Below are positions 11,162-24,565 of a stretch of DNA of 64,000 bases, one piece after another (the first letter of the stretch is position 1; every line of letters begins with the position of its first letter). The notes beneath the pieces were generated by a model that had not been told where the DNA came from, did no database searches, and saw only the letters and a program-made list of their open reading frames with translations. The DNA is taken from the NCBI GenBank assembly GCA_020064725.1, contig JAGTWJ010000002.1:2356001-2420000 (forward strand), in the 5' to 3' direction. The position numbers were made by a program, and so were the translations under genes. The DNA is from Drechslerella dactyloides (Eukaryota > Ascomycota > Orbiliomycetes > Orbiliales > Orbiliaceae).

Positions 11162-14100
11162 AATCAGGATAGATACTTATCTAGACGATCCCGTGATCGT
11201 TAATCGCGACCCCCCCCATATCCCCTACCGATGCATGGGCTGCGGGCTTGCAGATATCGGGTATCATCATGCAAGTGGTGTATGACTTCATAGGATACAA
11301 CGCCGTTCAAAGCGCTATTCTACGAATTAATCTAGTAGACGTCTAGATGTTTCCTTGGGCGGTGGCTAGGCAGGTGGGCTGCAGGACGAACACATGATCC
11401 GTGGGCAAAATAACGGTCGGCGGGATTCGCGATATAACTACCCTAGCTGTTAAGGACATATCGTCAAAAACATGATATTTGCCATGGGAGACGTCGCCGA
11501 TGGACAGACTGTCTAGCCACCGGGGAAGCGGTGCGTGATTCTTTAACACGAGAGCTGGAGGAGATATAAGGGCTTGGAAGCGTAAGCCCAGAGTTTTAGA
11601 GAGTATCTGTTTCCGAACGAAAATGTGTTTGTAGTTGTCCTATAGCGTCTTGTCTTCGAGGCCAAGCGGTCCTTAAGACGTACCAAGAACGATATCACGC
11701 AATACACACGCCCTTTAAAAAGTCATCTGCTCAGTCGCATAAATTTCCCAGTGATTTCGTGAATGCCGGAAATTCTGGTTGACATTTCCATCACATCGCG
11801 GGTTATCGCTCACGTGCAGGCGAGCTTCAGCCATGGCGACAGACGATGATCTTTTCCGTCGGAGAACAAGTGGCCCTCTTTTCCAATTCCAGATAGCTAT
11901 CCTAGTATGGACATGTGCATGAACGCATGGAGGACAGACGTCGGTTCGGATTTGCCGCGATCAAATTTGATCAGATATTTTGCAAGCTTTGACCGAGCCT
12001 ATGTAACGACGGAGCTGAAGCCGTACTCTAAGGTACAAGTGCGTGGTGGCTGGCCGCTTCTGAAACCAATTTTACGTGAAGGAATGCACTGAAGAAGCAA
12101 GTGGGATCTATAGCGTTGGGCTTGCGCGCGGGATATAATAATTTGTACATGGATTCAGCAGACGGAATGGCGATATCGGGCGCTCATGGGGCCTTCCCGC
12201 CGCTCAGGCCAGGCCAGGGTCGAGTCAGCTCATGAAAGTAGGGCTTTGCGTTCGGAAATAACTATCTTTAGCGGCGAAAGTCTGCAATTGACCCTGGGCT
12301 TGCCGGGTTTATTTCGCTAAGTAGTTTCATTCGGGCTTCTGCGAGACGAAAGCTAGGAGCGAAGAGAGGAGGAATTCCGTGAAAAATAAATCTCTGGTAG
12401 AACAAGCACGGGTTGATTGAGTCATACGTTTAGAGGTTTGCGGAAGAGTTTGTACGATATTTTTTAGAAATGAGATTCCAGGATTAAATTTTGAAATACG
12501 TTGAATCGATACGTCGTCGTAGATGGAGTATATTATATTGAGGCGAATGTTATCGGCGATCGGTGATAACTCTCGTGATAAGCATATGTCCGATTCGCGA
12601 TCATGCCGACAAAGTACGATAACTTTATACTTGGCGCTCGACGTCGACGAACCCGGCCAAGGCGCTAACAATTTCAACGAATCTGTCCACGCATTTCATG
12701 AGAAAGCATCGCCGTGAAGATAGCATGGGAACCAGGCACCCAGGGTCTCCTGGCGCAGCAGGCTTGTGCTGGCCTTGTTAGCGTAGCAAGTGAACAGAAC
12801 TCGGTGAAGGATCCGGATCTGATTGAGCTCGAAAACGGTGGCCGGCAAGTCTGGGCTGCTTACAAATTCCGGCCATCACCCGGCCATCGATACCTGATCG
12901 AGCCGGGCTGCTGGTCCCGGAGCCGCGACGTCCCGATTATGTCATCCAGCTACTGGTTTGCATTCATTCGGTCGTCATACATTTCTATTCTATGAATTGT
13001 GATCCCCGTCGACGGTGCTTGTCGAATACTACATCAGATTACGTCTTCACATTTGGGCCCGTGCGAAAACGTTTGATATCTCGTGCGGTTACTAATATCT
13101 TTACACCGTCTGATCATGGGAGATTGTGCGACTTGACCGAATGATCGGTCCTTGTGCTAGCGGTTCTGGCGGTACCGAATGGAAAGCTTGCCAGAACAGG
13201 AGACCAAACCCATTCCCTGCAGCTGTGAATACAATGTGCCTGTCAATTTCGCAATAAGTTTTAGCAGGACGATGTAAATGCGAATAAACTCACAGCGCAT
13301 GAATTGCATCCTGCTGATAAATCAAGACCAAAAACTCACGACGATTACGACCGTTTGGGGTATGTGATCCATCCATCCAAGAGGCACTCGTTCCCGGTAA
13401 CGTTATTCAATCAATCGTGAGCTCGAACACGAGCGAATTTGATATTCGTCCCAGTCTGTGTGCGCAACCTAGTTCAGGCAGCTGATGAGTCAGATGGAAT
13501 CTTTGTAATCAAGACGTTGGTGCCCTGATGCGACAATAAGAGCTCTCGGCGGAGTATCGCACACTCTCTTGCATTTGCCTTGCCGACGCCGGTTGTTGGG
13601 TGGGGCGTCCAGTCCATGTGCATCCATTTGCCGGGGTTGGCATGGCTAGGATATGCATGGACGAGGACACGACGACAGGTATGCCACCATGCTGTCCACC
13701 GTGTCGGGCCAGCGCAAGTGCAGGGTTCGATTCGATTCGACACGGCGCTCGACCATTTAGTTCCGCTTTGCTTCTTCGTGTTGGATGGCGTCTGAATGCG
13801 CAAGTGTGTGTCTGTGGTTTCATCGTGCTCTGTCCGCGTGTGGATAGAATGTACCTTTGAAGGGAAAAGAGACGAGTAGGTTCGAATTAGATCCTTCACT
13901 GTTGTTCAAATCTGGCGAGTCTCCACTCCTCCTCGACATATTTACTATTTTTTGTCAAGCTCCATCCTCGCAATGCCGCTGCCGTAGGGCGGGCCCGTAG
14001 CCCTCCGGGGTTCTGTGATGCAATTTAGCTGTGAATCAGATCGAAATCCAATCGGTACCGGTTGGGTTATAAAATTACGTTAACGTTCAGTCCTCGCCGG

Positions 14101-15027
14101 CCGGCCTGGCCTTGTTGTATAAAAGCATGGGATAGCCCAGAGTCTTCCTATTTGACCTGAAGATATATATCATCCAGATCGTGATCATTTCTCTCTTTGA
14201 TTTAAAGACGGAGATACATCGGGGCTACATACCTCAATTGAACAACAGCCTATATCCAACATTTTTGCACAACAGCCAACAGCAATTGTATGCAACATCT
14301 TCGCGAATTCGTATTCACGAGATATTATCCAACAACAGAGCCATCCCCATCCACGGATACATCAGTTGATACCTCGTATACCGGACCTTCTATATATCCG
14401 CGACCCTCTGACGACCGGGACCTGGGATATATCCAGCAGCTGGCCAATTGAGCCGAGAGCATTTAATTGCATTCTCATCCGTTCTTTCGAGTTGAGTTCG
14501 GGACCCGAGGCCTGCCGTGCCGGCTAGCATCTCGCCCGCAGTGTTTGACGAGCCGAAGGAGCACCTGAGTGCCCCAAGACTGCCCAGCGCGACCCCGCTC
14601 GCGATCCAAGAAGAGGGGACCCACTAAGAAGCCTGGTCGGCTTGCTCGAGCGTCGGCTGAGAGAAACGCCCACGCTGCTCCCTTGCTTCCAAGGGCTTGT
14701 CGTCGACCCGCCGCCACAACTTGCTCCAGGAGACTAAGAGTCTGGGTGAAACTTTGGGCCGTGTGACGCTCTTTTTTAGTTTCTGGTGTCGCTATTCCTT
14801 TGCTGTATCGTGGTGGTGGTGCACAGCTAGTTGGGCGGCCGTTCGGTGGTATATTATCGTACGGCTGACGACTCCGTCCCACACCTCGATTTGAATAAAA
14901 GGGACTGTTCCTTCGCACCAACGACTGTCCTGCCAGATCAAAGGGATTGACTAGAAGGACGGAGAGAAGCAATTGTTCTTCTCGTATCGACGATACTCTC
15001 CATCGCTATTATATATTGTTCATCGCC
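11162..15027. other. AT-rich gene-poor block, right part, and upstream region of the arrestin gene
   Basis: No supportable gene. Open frames near 12327-12677 (minus) and 12714-12995 (plus) have no recognisable domain and no convincing splice partners. From about 14.4 kb the composition returns to that of the genic parts. TATAAAAG at 14117-14124 and AATAAAAG near 14887 are TATA-like and could serve the gene starting at 15028. Confidence 0.45.
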
Positions 15028-16813
15028 ATGTCGTCCCACGCAGTCGACCACGCTTCCATCCGCTATGCGTCGTCTCTCGTGACGACGCAGAGCACCATCT
15101 CCAACGTCCGCCACGGAATCCTCGCCCAAAAGCCGCACGTCACCATCTCCCTCAAGGGCGAGCGCGAAGGCCAGCGACTTCCCTACTCGTTTTCCACCCG
15201 GGATAAAATCGAGGGCGATGTGACAATCGTGCCCCAGCACGATGTGCGTTTCGATGACATCTTTATCACGTTTGAAGGTATGTTTCTCGTCTAGCACCCT
15301 GGGATCTTTAGACTACCCGCACGACAGCTAGGCAGCAGCGTCCGCCGACAAGGGCAGCGCGTGTCGCCAGCTGGAACCCAGCTCCAAACAACCTATAACC
15401 TCCACATGCGATCCAACGTCCATTGAGGCTGACAGAATACCCTTTTCGTAATCCACAGGTGTCGTTCGAGTATGGACCGAAAACACGGGCCCGACGATGG
15501 CCACCGCCAGAAGCGAGGTTCGCCGCATGTTCCTCAAGATGACCCAGCCGATTGACGAGAGTTCGCTGCCCGTTCCCCGGATAGCCCTCAAGGGCATGCA
15601 GTACACCTTCCCCTTCAGCTTCGTCGTCCCGGACCAGCTGCTGGACAGCCACTGCGGCCATATTCTGCAGAACGATGTCGTCCGTCAGGCCCACCTGCAG
15701 CTGCCTCCCACAATGGGCACCGGCAAGGCCATGAACCATGACGGCTCGCTCGAGCTCGACGACGTCACGCCCGACATGTCCAAGATCCGCTACGGCATCA
15801 AGGTCCGGGTGACCAGGAAACGGGAAGTCGACAACAAGCAAGTCATCATTGTCGAGGAACAGCGGAATATCCACATCACACCCGCCTACCCTGAGGCCCC
15901 GCCCCCAATGGACGATAACTCGTTTATCTTCAGGAAGGAGAAGGAGATTCGCAAGGGATTCTTCAAGGGGAAGCTCGGCCGCCTCATCGTCCAAGCCGAC
16001 CCGCCACGGCCGATGGAAGTCAAATCCCACGATGGCAAGCACCGAGCTTCGACCACCGTCTCCCTCAATCTCACCTTCATCCCCGCCAACGAATCGGCCG
16101 AGCCGCCAAAACTGGGCAACGTCACCACAAAGCTCAAGTACCGGACCTTCTACTCCACCAAATCCATCAATATGATCCCGCAGCGCAAATCCCACGTCTC
16201 TGACCCATACATGGGCCAGTATCAAGAAACCATTACACTCTCCTCTCGCGCCCTAAACGGCATCAGGTGGCGGCGACGACGGACCGCGGACGCCGAGCAC
16301 GACTCGACGTACGGCTCTCGCCGTGGCTCAGACGTTTCGGACAGCGCCAGCACGGCGTCCTACTCCAGCGCTGGTGACAGTCCGACCATGTACCACGCCG
16401 AGATCCTCGTCCCAGCCTCCCAACCGGAGAACAAAGCCCTCCCACCAACCTTCCAGTCCTGCCACGTCGGCCGACAGTACGAGCTGGACATCAGCCTGTC
16501 CGTCGAAGCCGGCTCACGACTGAACACGAGCTTCAACTTGAAGCTGCCGTTGCAAGTCACCTCCGCGGGCCGCCACAACCTCGCAGCGGAAATGGAAGCG
16601 GAGGATCTGCCCGCCTTTGAGGAGTTTTTCCGGCCGCGGTCGATTGCACCGCCACCACAGCAGCGATCAGGACACGCGCGGCTGCCGAGTTTCGCAGACT
16701 CAATGCTTGAGGAACCGGCGCAGCTGCCAGCGCATATGATGTCCAATTCTGCCAATATGGCGCCGCCACCAGGATACGGCTTGCCCTTGCCCGGGACACT
16801 CAACATTGCTTGA
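15028..16813 (+). CDS. Arrestin-domain protein (fungal alpha-arrestin type)
   Basis: Two exons, 15028-15277 and 15459-16813, joined through a 181-nt GTATGT...CACAG intron, give 534 residues; the junction reads ITFEG/VVRVWTE without breaking frame. The N-terminal 210 residues form an arrestin-N-like region (VTISLKGE, DKIEGDV, then the IALKGMQYTFPFSF strand pair). A second beta-rich, arrestin-C-like part covers about 220-300 and 380-480, interrupted by a Ser-rich insert (near 340-360). The tail is Pro-rich. Alpha-arrestins in fungi act as adaptors bringing Rsp5-type ubiquitin ligases to membrane transporters; I did not find a clear PPxY motif here, so that partnership is only suggested by family. 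The ATG chosen has a CGCC context and begins the conserved region shortly after. Confidence 0.82.
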
Positions 16814-18692
16814 CAGAATGAATGATTGAGACCAATTTTTTTTCTTCTTCTTTTTCTATCTCGCATTAGCAGACTGGGTTGGTGCAAGATTGGTATGGAC
16901 GCTACGATATGATATGATACGCGGTAATATAGATACCCTGGTTTCTTTCTTCCTTTATTTCTGCGATGCAAATATTTTTCCCTTTGCCCTTTCGGTTGAA
17001 CCGTCTATCCTTACGATAATACGTTTACGCTATCTAATATCTCCACGCATGGCTATTCTGTTTAATATCGCATTCATTCCATTTTTCACTGCTGCTTTTC
17101 ATCCTCAAGCCGTTCGAATACGTGTGTACTTGTTTCTTCTGTCAATTTCAGCTGGCGTTTAATTATCTATTGGTCGTATGTACGTCGCATTTGTCGAAAG
17201 CGGTCGATGCTGGCGCCATTTAACACGTATGCTTGCATGCAGTCATCTTGCTTTATCTCTCCTCCTTAACGAGGGCTGGGTTGTTCGGGTACTTGGTTCG
17301 GTATTCACTTGAGGACGATGTTAGTGTATTATCATCATTTTCGCATTAATATATATAATTCTCGATTCGGATTCTTACTCAAAACGGCAATCGAGTCATA
17401 ATGTGTGGAAGATGCGCGTTACGGTGAACGTACGGCCGACTGTAAATACCTGGCTCCTTCCTGATAATGATGGTCTTTTACCCCCTCTAAGGCCTCTATA
17501 AATTTGAGTCTGGCCTCGAGACTGATGAATCCGTATCAAGTATACCAAAATATCGATTGTCCAACCTTCGTACGGTCTGGCTCGCGAGACAGGGAATACG
17601 TACATACTTACGTATTTGCGACGGTAACATGAAACTTCGTTTTCTGCCGTGGGGCGTATTTGGTGATCCCTCAGATGCATGGTAACTATATCTCTGGAGC
17701 TTCGCCGTGAAGCTTGACCTGATTCAAAATATCACTCAAAGACGTACGAGCGACCGCCATGCATCTGACGCAGAAGGCCGATTAATTGGAGCTATCGACG
17801 ATATATCGTGTATATCACTACAAATCAGTATAGCGATATGGACCTCGTTACTTTACTGCTAATAAAGTTCTACGTCGTGTAGATACCCATCCTGCTCGAT
17901 TAGATGCCATATGTACTTGATTACTATTCTATATTCTACGAAGAGACGAAGACAGCGGTATGTGTATGTGCATGTGACGGAAAGAGTCCCTGCATGCAGC
18001 GACGAGTAGAACCAAAGTCTAGCTATCAGAATTATAAAGCGCAGAAAGAGATAGAGAAACCCGACCCCGAGGGACGCGCAAGAAAATAGAGAAGGAAAGA
18101 GAAAAAGAACACAAGAACCGGGAAGAAAAAAAAGAGACATGTGTAGCAAATTAAGTGATATCAAAAACGCAAGCGTTGAAACACCCCAGCCGATAGTAGA
18201 CCTCCCCCTTCCTTTCTTTCAAAGCAGTAGCAAGCACTAACGACAGAAGCAAAAGATATCATATCATTCAATTCATGCGTGCATGTCAATTCTTTCGTTT
18301 TTTTTCTTTTGTATTCTTCTTTCTTCTTCTTCTTTCATTTCTCTCTCTTGCTTTCTGCCCAAACGGTGGCTTCTTTTAAAAAGGAAAACAACTTGAAGTC
18401 GCTCTTGTCTTTATTATTGTCTTTTTCTAGATCCATATTCTTCGAGATCGACTGGGTTTGTTCTGCTCTGCATGCCTCCTTCTTTCCGTCTTTCCTTCCT
18501 TCCTCCTCCTTCGCCGGCTGCGTTGATCAAAACACGTGTAAGGGAAAACAGCGAAAAAATCGGGTAGGGATCGTTCGCTGGCTTGGGCGAGGAGGGGTCG
18601 GGGGAGAGGGTAGAAGAAGATTACAAGTCGCTGTCGGTAGGGGCGGTGGTTAGCATTGTGCGTAAAGTTGTGTTGGATGTGATCGCGTGGAC
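16814..18692. other. Convergent intergenic region, arrestin gene to Ran gene
   Basis: About 1.9 kb between two stop codons facing each other. It holds T-rich 3' flank sequence after 16830, two TGCATGCA palindromes (17234 and 17991), purine-rich sequence at 18060-18135 and a pyrimidine tract at 18297-18350. I see no coding region or structural RNA gene. Confidence 0.5.
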
Positions 18693-19864
18693 TTACGCAT
18701 CGTCCTCGTCGGGAAGAGGGAGGTTCTCGGCCGCCTTGAGTTCTTCCGCCTGTAGGAGCATGTGCTGAGTGTCGAGCTCGACCTCTGGTGGGGCGAGAGC
18801 CGGAGCCGAAACGACTGTAAGGAGTCAGAAATATTAGCAGGGGCCCAGAGATGGAAAGGGATGTGAGCCGAGGAATGCGTACATTCTAGCTGTGGGTTTC
18901 CAGCAAGCTTTCTCGCGAGCCACAAGAATGGCTTCTCGAAGTTATAATTCGACTTGGCCGAAATATCATAGTACTGGTCAGGTTAGCTTAGGATTCGTGG
19001 AAAGTTCCAGAGAAGTGTTCCATTCATCGCGTCGATAACGTACTTGAAGATTCTTCTTCCTGTGGAAGGTGATGGTCTTGGCCTTGACTTTTCGCTCCTT
19101 GACGTCGACTTTGTTGCCGCAGAGGACTATGGGAATGTTCTCGCAGACGCGGACAAGGTCACCTGTATGTATTGTTTTAGTTATGCGTACGATATTTGGA
19201 CCAATCAGGTGATCACGGGAGAAGATTTGTTGGTACGTACGATGCCAGTTCGGGACGTTCTTGTAGGTGATACGGGAGGTGACGTCGAACATGATGATTC
19301 CGCACTGTCCGTTGATGTAGTATCCATCGCGAAGGCCGCCGAATTTCTCCTGGCCGGCGGTATCCCAGACGTCGAACTTGATCTCGCCGAAGTTCGTGTA
19401 GAAACCTGTGAGAGAGAGCAGAATCGGAGGTTAGAACTTGGTGGGGCTCGATGTTGATGGCATGCTGGGTAGAGGGGTAAATGGTGATATGTGTTGGCAG
19501 TTTGCGGAACAGCGCAGCCAACATCAGCCGAACGAGAAAAAAACCGACAGCGAAAAAAAATTCGGTGTCGCGAGGAGCTAATGCTGTGGCGTCCAGCTCG
19601 TTTTCGTCGTCCGGACGTCGTCGGGGGCGACCAGCTAGCTGGCCGACTGGTTGTTCTTCGAGGTGGAGAGACGGGTGGATGGGTGGATGGATGGATGGTT
19701 CTTGGAGACTTGCCTAGGGGATGGACTTCGACACCGAGGGTGGCGATGTATTTCTTCTCGAACTCGCCGGTCAAATGACGCTTCACGAAGGTGGTCTTGC
19801 CGGTACCACCGTCACCGACCAGGACGAGCTTGAATGTAGGTACTGTTGGTGGTGCCTCTGCCAT
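18693..19864 (-). CDS. GSP1: Ran GTPase (GSP1 homologue)
   Basis: Five exons on the minus strand, 19864-19714, 19405-19241, 19162-19044, 18973-18883 and 18814-18693, encode 215 residues, the usual size for Ran. Visible motifs are the P-loop GDGGTGKTT (17-25), switch [24 protein letters not shown] for guanine recognition, the SAK motif, and the acidic end DEDDA needed for RanBP1-type partners. Ran drives nuclear import and export and spindle assembly through its GTP gradient. Intron 1 (19406-19713, 308 nt) begins with GC, not GT: the site reads AG/GCAAGT and restores HPLGFYTNFG across the junction, while no GT donor keeps the frame. Introns 2-4 are ordinary (78, 70, 68 nt). Confidence 0.97.
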
Positions 19865-21328
19865 TGTGGCGATTGTGCTGATGGAGCAGGGAACGAGGGC
19901 TGCTGGGAGCGGATGCCGATGGAGTGGAGCTAGGAGAAGGCGGGCGTGTCAGACAGGAGGCGGCTGATGGGTGGTGATGGTGTTTGAATGGATGGATGGA
20001 GGAGGGGGAGCGAGGAGGAGAGCGAAGAGAGCAGAATTAAAGGCGATGGATGTAGGTTTTGGTTGTTGTTGTTTGCGGCGGCCGAAGATTAAAAATTTTT
20101 GAGTTCGCCTGCAGGCCGTCGCTCTTTTCTATCTTTCTCTTCTGGACCTGTGCTTTCTTTCTTCCGGCTGTCTCGCCTTCTCTTCTCTCCTTCTCCTTCT
20201 TCTTCTTCGACGGCTTGGAGCAATTTTGGCGTTATCGCTGGCCCGGGAGCTGAGCTGCCGCAGCTCCTCCTGCTCCTCTGCTGCCTCTGCTGCTTCTTCT
20301 GCTGCTCCTCCACCCGCCTGCCGGGCTAGCTGCTAGCGTCGAAAAGTGCATATGGACGCGACTGGACTGGCGTTCACGAGAAGGAGGACCGTGTATATTA
20401 ATTACACTTACCGTTTCGCTGTGTTTACGTTCTAGCCGTGTGTGTGTGGCTGTGGCGATGGGGTTGCGGTGGATGTAAGATGAAGGAGTGATGGTGACCG
20501 CGTCGGTGCTCTATCAGAATTAAAATACTTGCCGTCGACCCCCAGCTTACGTTACAAGACCGCGATAAGGATTCGCGATCCTGCTAAAATCTGCTGCCCG
20601 GCAAACACGCCTGACCACGCTCTCCCTCTCGCCCGTGTGCAAAACAAATCGACTGCCAAAGACAGCAGGCAGCAGCTGACGGCGAGATTGAGCTTGCAGA
20701 ACGCTGTTTTGACGTGGCGGACCGTACATTACAGTCGCACCAGCAAAGCAATCGAGGCGAAGACGATGGAAACTTCTCTCCCCGTGCACCGCACGCAGGA
20801 TCCGTCGAGATGGAATATCCACCGGGCCTGCTCTCTCCCGGGGCCCGGGATGGTCGATTACTAATACACTGCTATGGGTTGGAGCTTGCTCGCCGTAAAT
20901 GCTTGGCTCGAAATATTCCGTATATTATACATGCACGGGAACTGGTACCGCAGAGACCCTCTTCCATACTTCTTTTACCGTGAGAGCGGTCCGGCTGTCG
21001 GCAAACCAGCGTGCGCAGTTAGGAACGCGCAGTCCGTACAGAGAGCCTTCTGACTGCGCGGGAGGGAAAGATTTTCCATGATACAGTCAACTCGTCTATG
21101 CCAAATCTCGCCCATATGGCCATCGTATCGCATATTGGGATAGATAGTAGATCATCACACTGCTCTTGCGAACCAGCCGCTTGACAATTGAACCCAGCGA
21201 AAGGGAGACACGACAACCACACAATTTTGAACGCCGGCTGTACTCCGTAATGCTAAGTGAAAGAGGGGTCGCATTGTAATTCGACAGCTTGAAAGATCGG
21301 TAGCCGTGCCGAACATCGAACTACCATG
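19865..21328. other. Upstream region of Ran and 3' flank of Nas2
   Basis: The first 500 bases upstream of the Ran ATG are rich in C/T and CTT/CTC triplets (20099-20330), typical of strong fungal housekeeping promoters or leaders. Two GCTAGC sites lie close together at 20325-20337. No coding region can be supported between this tract and the Nas2 stop. Confidence 0.45.
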
Positions 21329-22430
21329 TCACAGAGGCAGCAGATGGCATCCAAGCATCCCTCGACCACCCCAGTCTCTTCGTGGCGTCAGAGACAGTTC
21401 CAAATCCTGCTCGCCATCCCCAAAGGCACGGGAAACGAGTACCGATATGACTCGCTGGATGCAAGAATTTAAAATCCCATGTTAGCGGCCGTGCATAGGA
21501 TTATGCGGGAAAACACAGCTTTATATAAGGCGGGATAGGGCGGTCTTACGTTTTCGTGCTGTTGCACCTCTGTGGCGACCTTTGCCAGCTTCTCGTGGTT
21601 TAGGGCACCCACGGACCCGAATCTCTTGACCTTGTCCCCCGGCTTGAGGCCAGCCTCTTCCGCCGGTGAAGAGGGGAACACATTGTTCACCACTGCGAAC
21701 ACCGCTTCTATAACTGGAGTTGGTGGCGGCGCAGTGCGCGTTGAAGGGGTTGCTGAGACCGCTGCCGCAGAACTGCCGGCCGGTCCAGCATGATGCGCAT
21801 GAAGTGCCGCCTCGATTTCGCCCATCAGGGCTTTCAGGTCGTTGACGAGCGGTATTATGCGCGCTCTCGTTGTCCGAACTTCAGAATGCGCGGCGCGGCA
21901 CACCCAAGGCATTCCAGTCAGCAATTAAACTTTCGTGTCTACGTCTGCATGCATGACGAATGAACGGATCAATCGGTGGGTGGGGATTCACTGGCTGAAT
22001 TGCGCGATTGCGACAAAAGATGGTGAGGGTAATTGAACGCATTGGCACTAACTTTGAGCGACGTCAATATCGTCTCTTGGATACCCATCGAATGTGGTCA
22101 ATGGCGTTTGCATGTTCACCCCATGCTGCGTGTTCGAAGCGAGAAATAGAAGAGAAAAACTTGACGTTAGTTAAGATGAATCACAACATTCCAGACCCGG
22201 ATCTTGTCGAGACGGACAGGACGCCCGGAGATGATTGGAGGAGGACTTACGGTGTCCAAGACCGCACTGAGCGCATTTATCTCCCCTTCGAGGATTTCTT
22301 TCCTCTGCATCAGGGCCAGAATGTGTTCTCGCGACGAAGTTCCATTTGAAGAAGCAGCAGATGAGGCGGTGGTTGCAGCCTGGCCGCCAACGGAAGGATC
22401 GTGAATGCTTGCCTCCATCGGTCTTCCCAT
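21329..22430 (-). CDS. NAS2: 26S proteasome assembly chaperone Nas2/p27 (PSMD9 homologue)
   Basis: Four exons on the minus strand, 22430-22251, 22125-22053, 21878-21550 and 21454-21329, give 235 residues. The helical N-terminal part (EHILALMQRKEILEGEINAL) leads into the hallmark segment HGVNMQTPLTTFDGYPRDDIDV, which is wholly encoded by the small second exon, then IRTTRARIIPLVNDLKALM. A PDZ domain follows (AVVNNVFPSSPAEEAGLKPGDKVKRFGSV) and the protein ends RGMLGCHLLPL as in the family. Nas2 holds ATPase Rpt5 during assembly of the proteasome base in the cytosol. Introns of 125, 174 and 95 nt carry GTAAGT, GTTAGT and GTAAGA donors; the first has a clear CTAAC branch site. Confidence 0.95.
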
Positions 22431-24565
22431 GTTACCGTTGCGTCACTCCGTCCGGTAGGAAGCCTGAGTGGATATGGATATCCCGATCGTTTGTACGATA
22501 GCAGTGCAGTGCCGCACGGATAGTGTTCGGGAGACGGGCTTTCTCGAGAAGTCCCGAGCTGCGAGGCACGAGATGTGCACTGCGTACTACACGTATACGA
22601 GCGATGGGGACGGAGGGATGGATCCTGGTGGGTCGCGGTGTCGTCTGGATTCGTAACCCATTCGGATCAAGGGTAGACGTCGACCTAGGCCACCAACACG
22701 AGCCGAGCAAACACCACCCCCTTCCGGTTTTAATTATCCAACAGAGAGGTTCCAGTTCCTATGCCGCAGTTCCCTCCTTCGTCTTTCAACCACCACCACC
22801 ACCATCACCACCCACACACACATCTGCACCTCCGTCTCGGTCGAGAACATCGCCGTGCGCCCGCCCGTCCCACTCCCGATCGCGATCTCCACCGCGTGTT
22901 CTGGGCCATTGATTCACCTTGCTCCTTGCTTCCGGCAGCTATATAGCGAACTAGCCCTCTTGGAGATCCACCAAGTGCAGACAGCCCACCGCGAACGCGA
23001 CGATACGAGGCTAGAGGCCCTCTGCCGCTCACTCGCTTGCCTCTCACCTCTTGCATCTCGTCACCTCGGTGCCTTCCGGGACGTCACCGGCAGCGAGGAA
23101 TGTGCTGCCCTGCAGGTCAATTGCCTGTTAAAAGCCACCACCCCGGCCTCCACCCCCTTCGCGAAATGGAAGAAGGACGATGGAAAAGGGAATTGGGGCT
23201 TGCCTTGGTGGTGACAGTTTGATTGAATTTACCGATAACGTGGAGCTAGGGGAATGGGTCCGGCGTAAATGCCCATGGATCCAACAGTCGGAAGGAAGGC
23301 CCCACCAGAAGCATGTTGCATGTGTATGTGCAATGTAAGATGTACATACGTTGACGGGATGTGCGCGTTCTTCCCACCACCTGCTTTCAGCAATGCTGTC
23401 TGCATCGAACGGAGCGGGCCTGGTGCCTCGGAGGAATGAAGCCTCGACAGTTTGTCACTCCGCCATCTCCATTTATTCCGACTGTGGCTTCTTTGGGGGG
23501 GGACTAGCGCCTTTCCCCTGCTGGTTGGTCCGGGCACGATTGCAGAATATACGGAAAGAGGCGGTCATTATTCTTGATATCATCAGCGACGGCGGCGGCG
23601 GTGAAGGGACATCGGTTGCATGCCAGGCATATTACAAGGGTAGGTTCACGATTCGATAGTTTTGTTCTTTCTCTTTATTTCCATCCTCGTCTTTGCAAGC
23701 CAGACACCGCCGACGGACGTACATGACATGGCCGTAGTAGACCACTTCGTACATGCACATTCAGCTGTCATGTACATGTACGTGCCTACCAAGTGCGAGT
23801 AGGACGCTTGCACCTACTAGCGATCGCACCCGATACGAGCGCTGGCCGCCATTGTAGGATCGATTTATTAATATCTGGGGAGACAGCACACATTGCTTTC
23901 TTATTTTTCTTGAAACCGAGCAGCATTGACGTTTTTACTTATTCGGTGTGCCAGGCAATAATGCAGCCTTTCCGGCCGTATAAATTTATACCCACCTCCA
24001 GACGGACACTCTCTTCATTACCCGCCGCCCATCAAACCGCACACATGGCTTCATCTCACATATCGCCCGAGGCCACCGTATGAGCCCGTCGTTAATTGTC
24101 GCCTCGCCCACCGATCTGAGATGTCCATGTTGCAGGTGAAACAGAGACATCGCATTTGCTCAATTGCGGCTGGCTTGATATAGAAGGCAGATAAGGCCGA
24201 AATCCCGTCACATTTATAATATACTATCGCCTCTCTCTCTCTCGCCGCCGAGGGGCTCGTCCGGCCTTGTCTTCTCTGAGTCTACATCCTTCTCCGCGAG
24301 AGGGACCCTGCCTCGTTATCTTCCGTCGATGGACGCCCGCTCGCCAGACATCTACTAGACACCCGCTTCTCTAGACCCGATATACCCGCTGGTCACCAGC
24401 CAATACCTTTCCGCGGCCGACACTCGACGCTTCTCCAGCTAGCTGAATCGCCACCGCCTACGACGAGCTTATCTTCTCGGAACAGCCGGAGAGAGAGGTC
24501 GCAGAGGAGCCGTTCTCGGGGCCCTCGGGTGGTCCAGCAGCAACAGCATTTTGTTCTTTCTCAAC
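22431..24565. other. Divergent intergenic region, Nas2 and RhoGEF genes
   Basis: A 2.1-kb promoter region read in both directions. It includes a CAC/CCA tract (22789-22815), a TATA-like TATAAATT near 23979 and a CT repeat at 24233-24244. An open stretch around 22855-23214 on the plus strand can be read as a helical segment (ELALLEIHQVQ...), but there is no ATG in frame and no matching exon, so I do not call it. AGCTAGCT occurs at 24437. Confidence 0.45.

Noticed and set aside
13720..13742. GGTTCGATTC B-box-like sequence
   Set aside because: No A-box or cloverleaf upstream within 40-90 bases; it seems to be a chance GATTC repeat.
22855..23214. Open stretch with a helical-looking segment (ELALLEIHQVQ) upstream of Nas2
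   Set aside because: It has no ATG in frame, and trial splices from the upstream ATG at 22761 or the frame starting at 22523 ran into stop codons.
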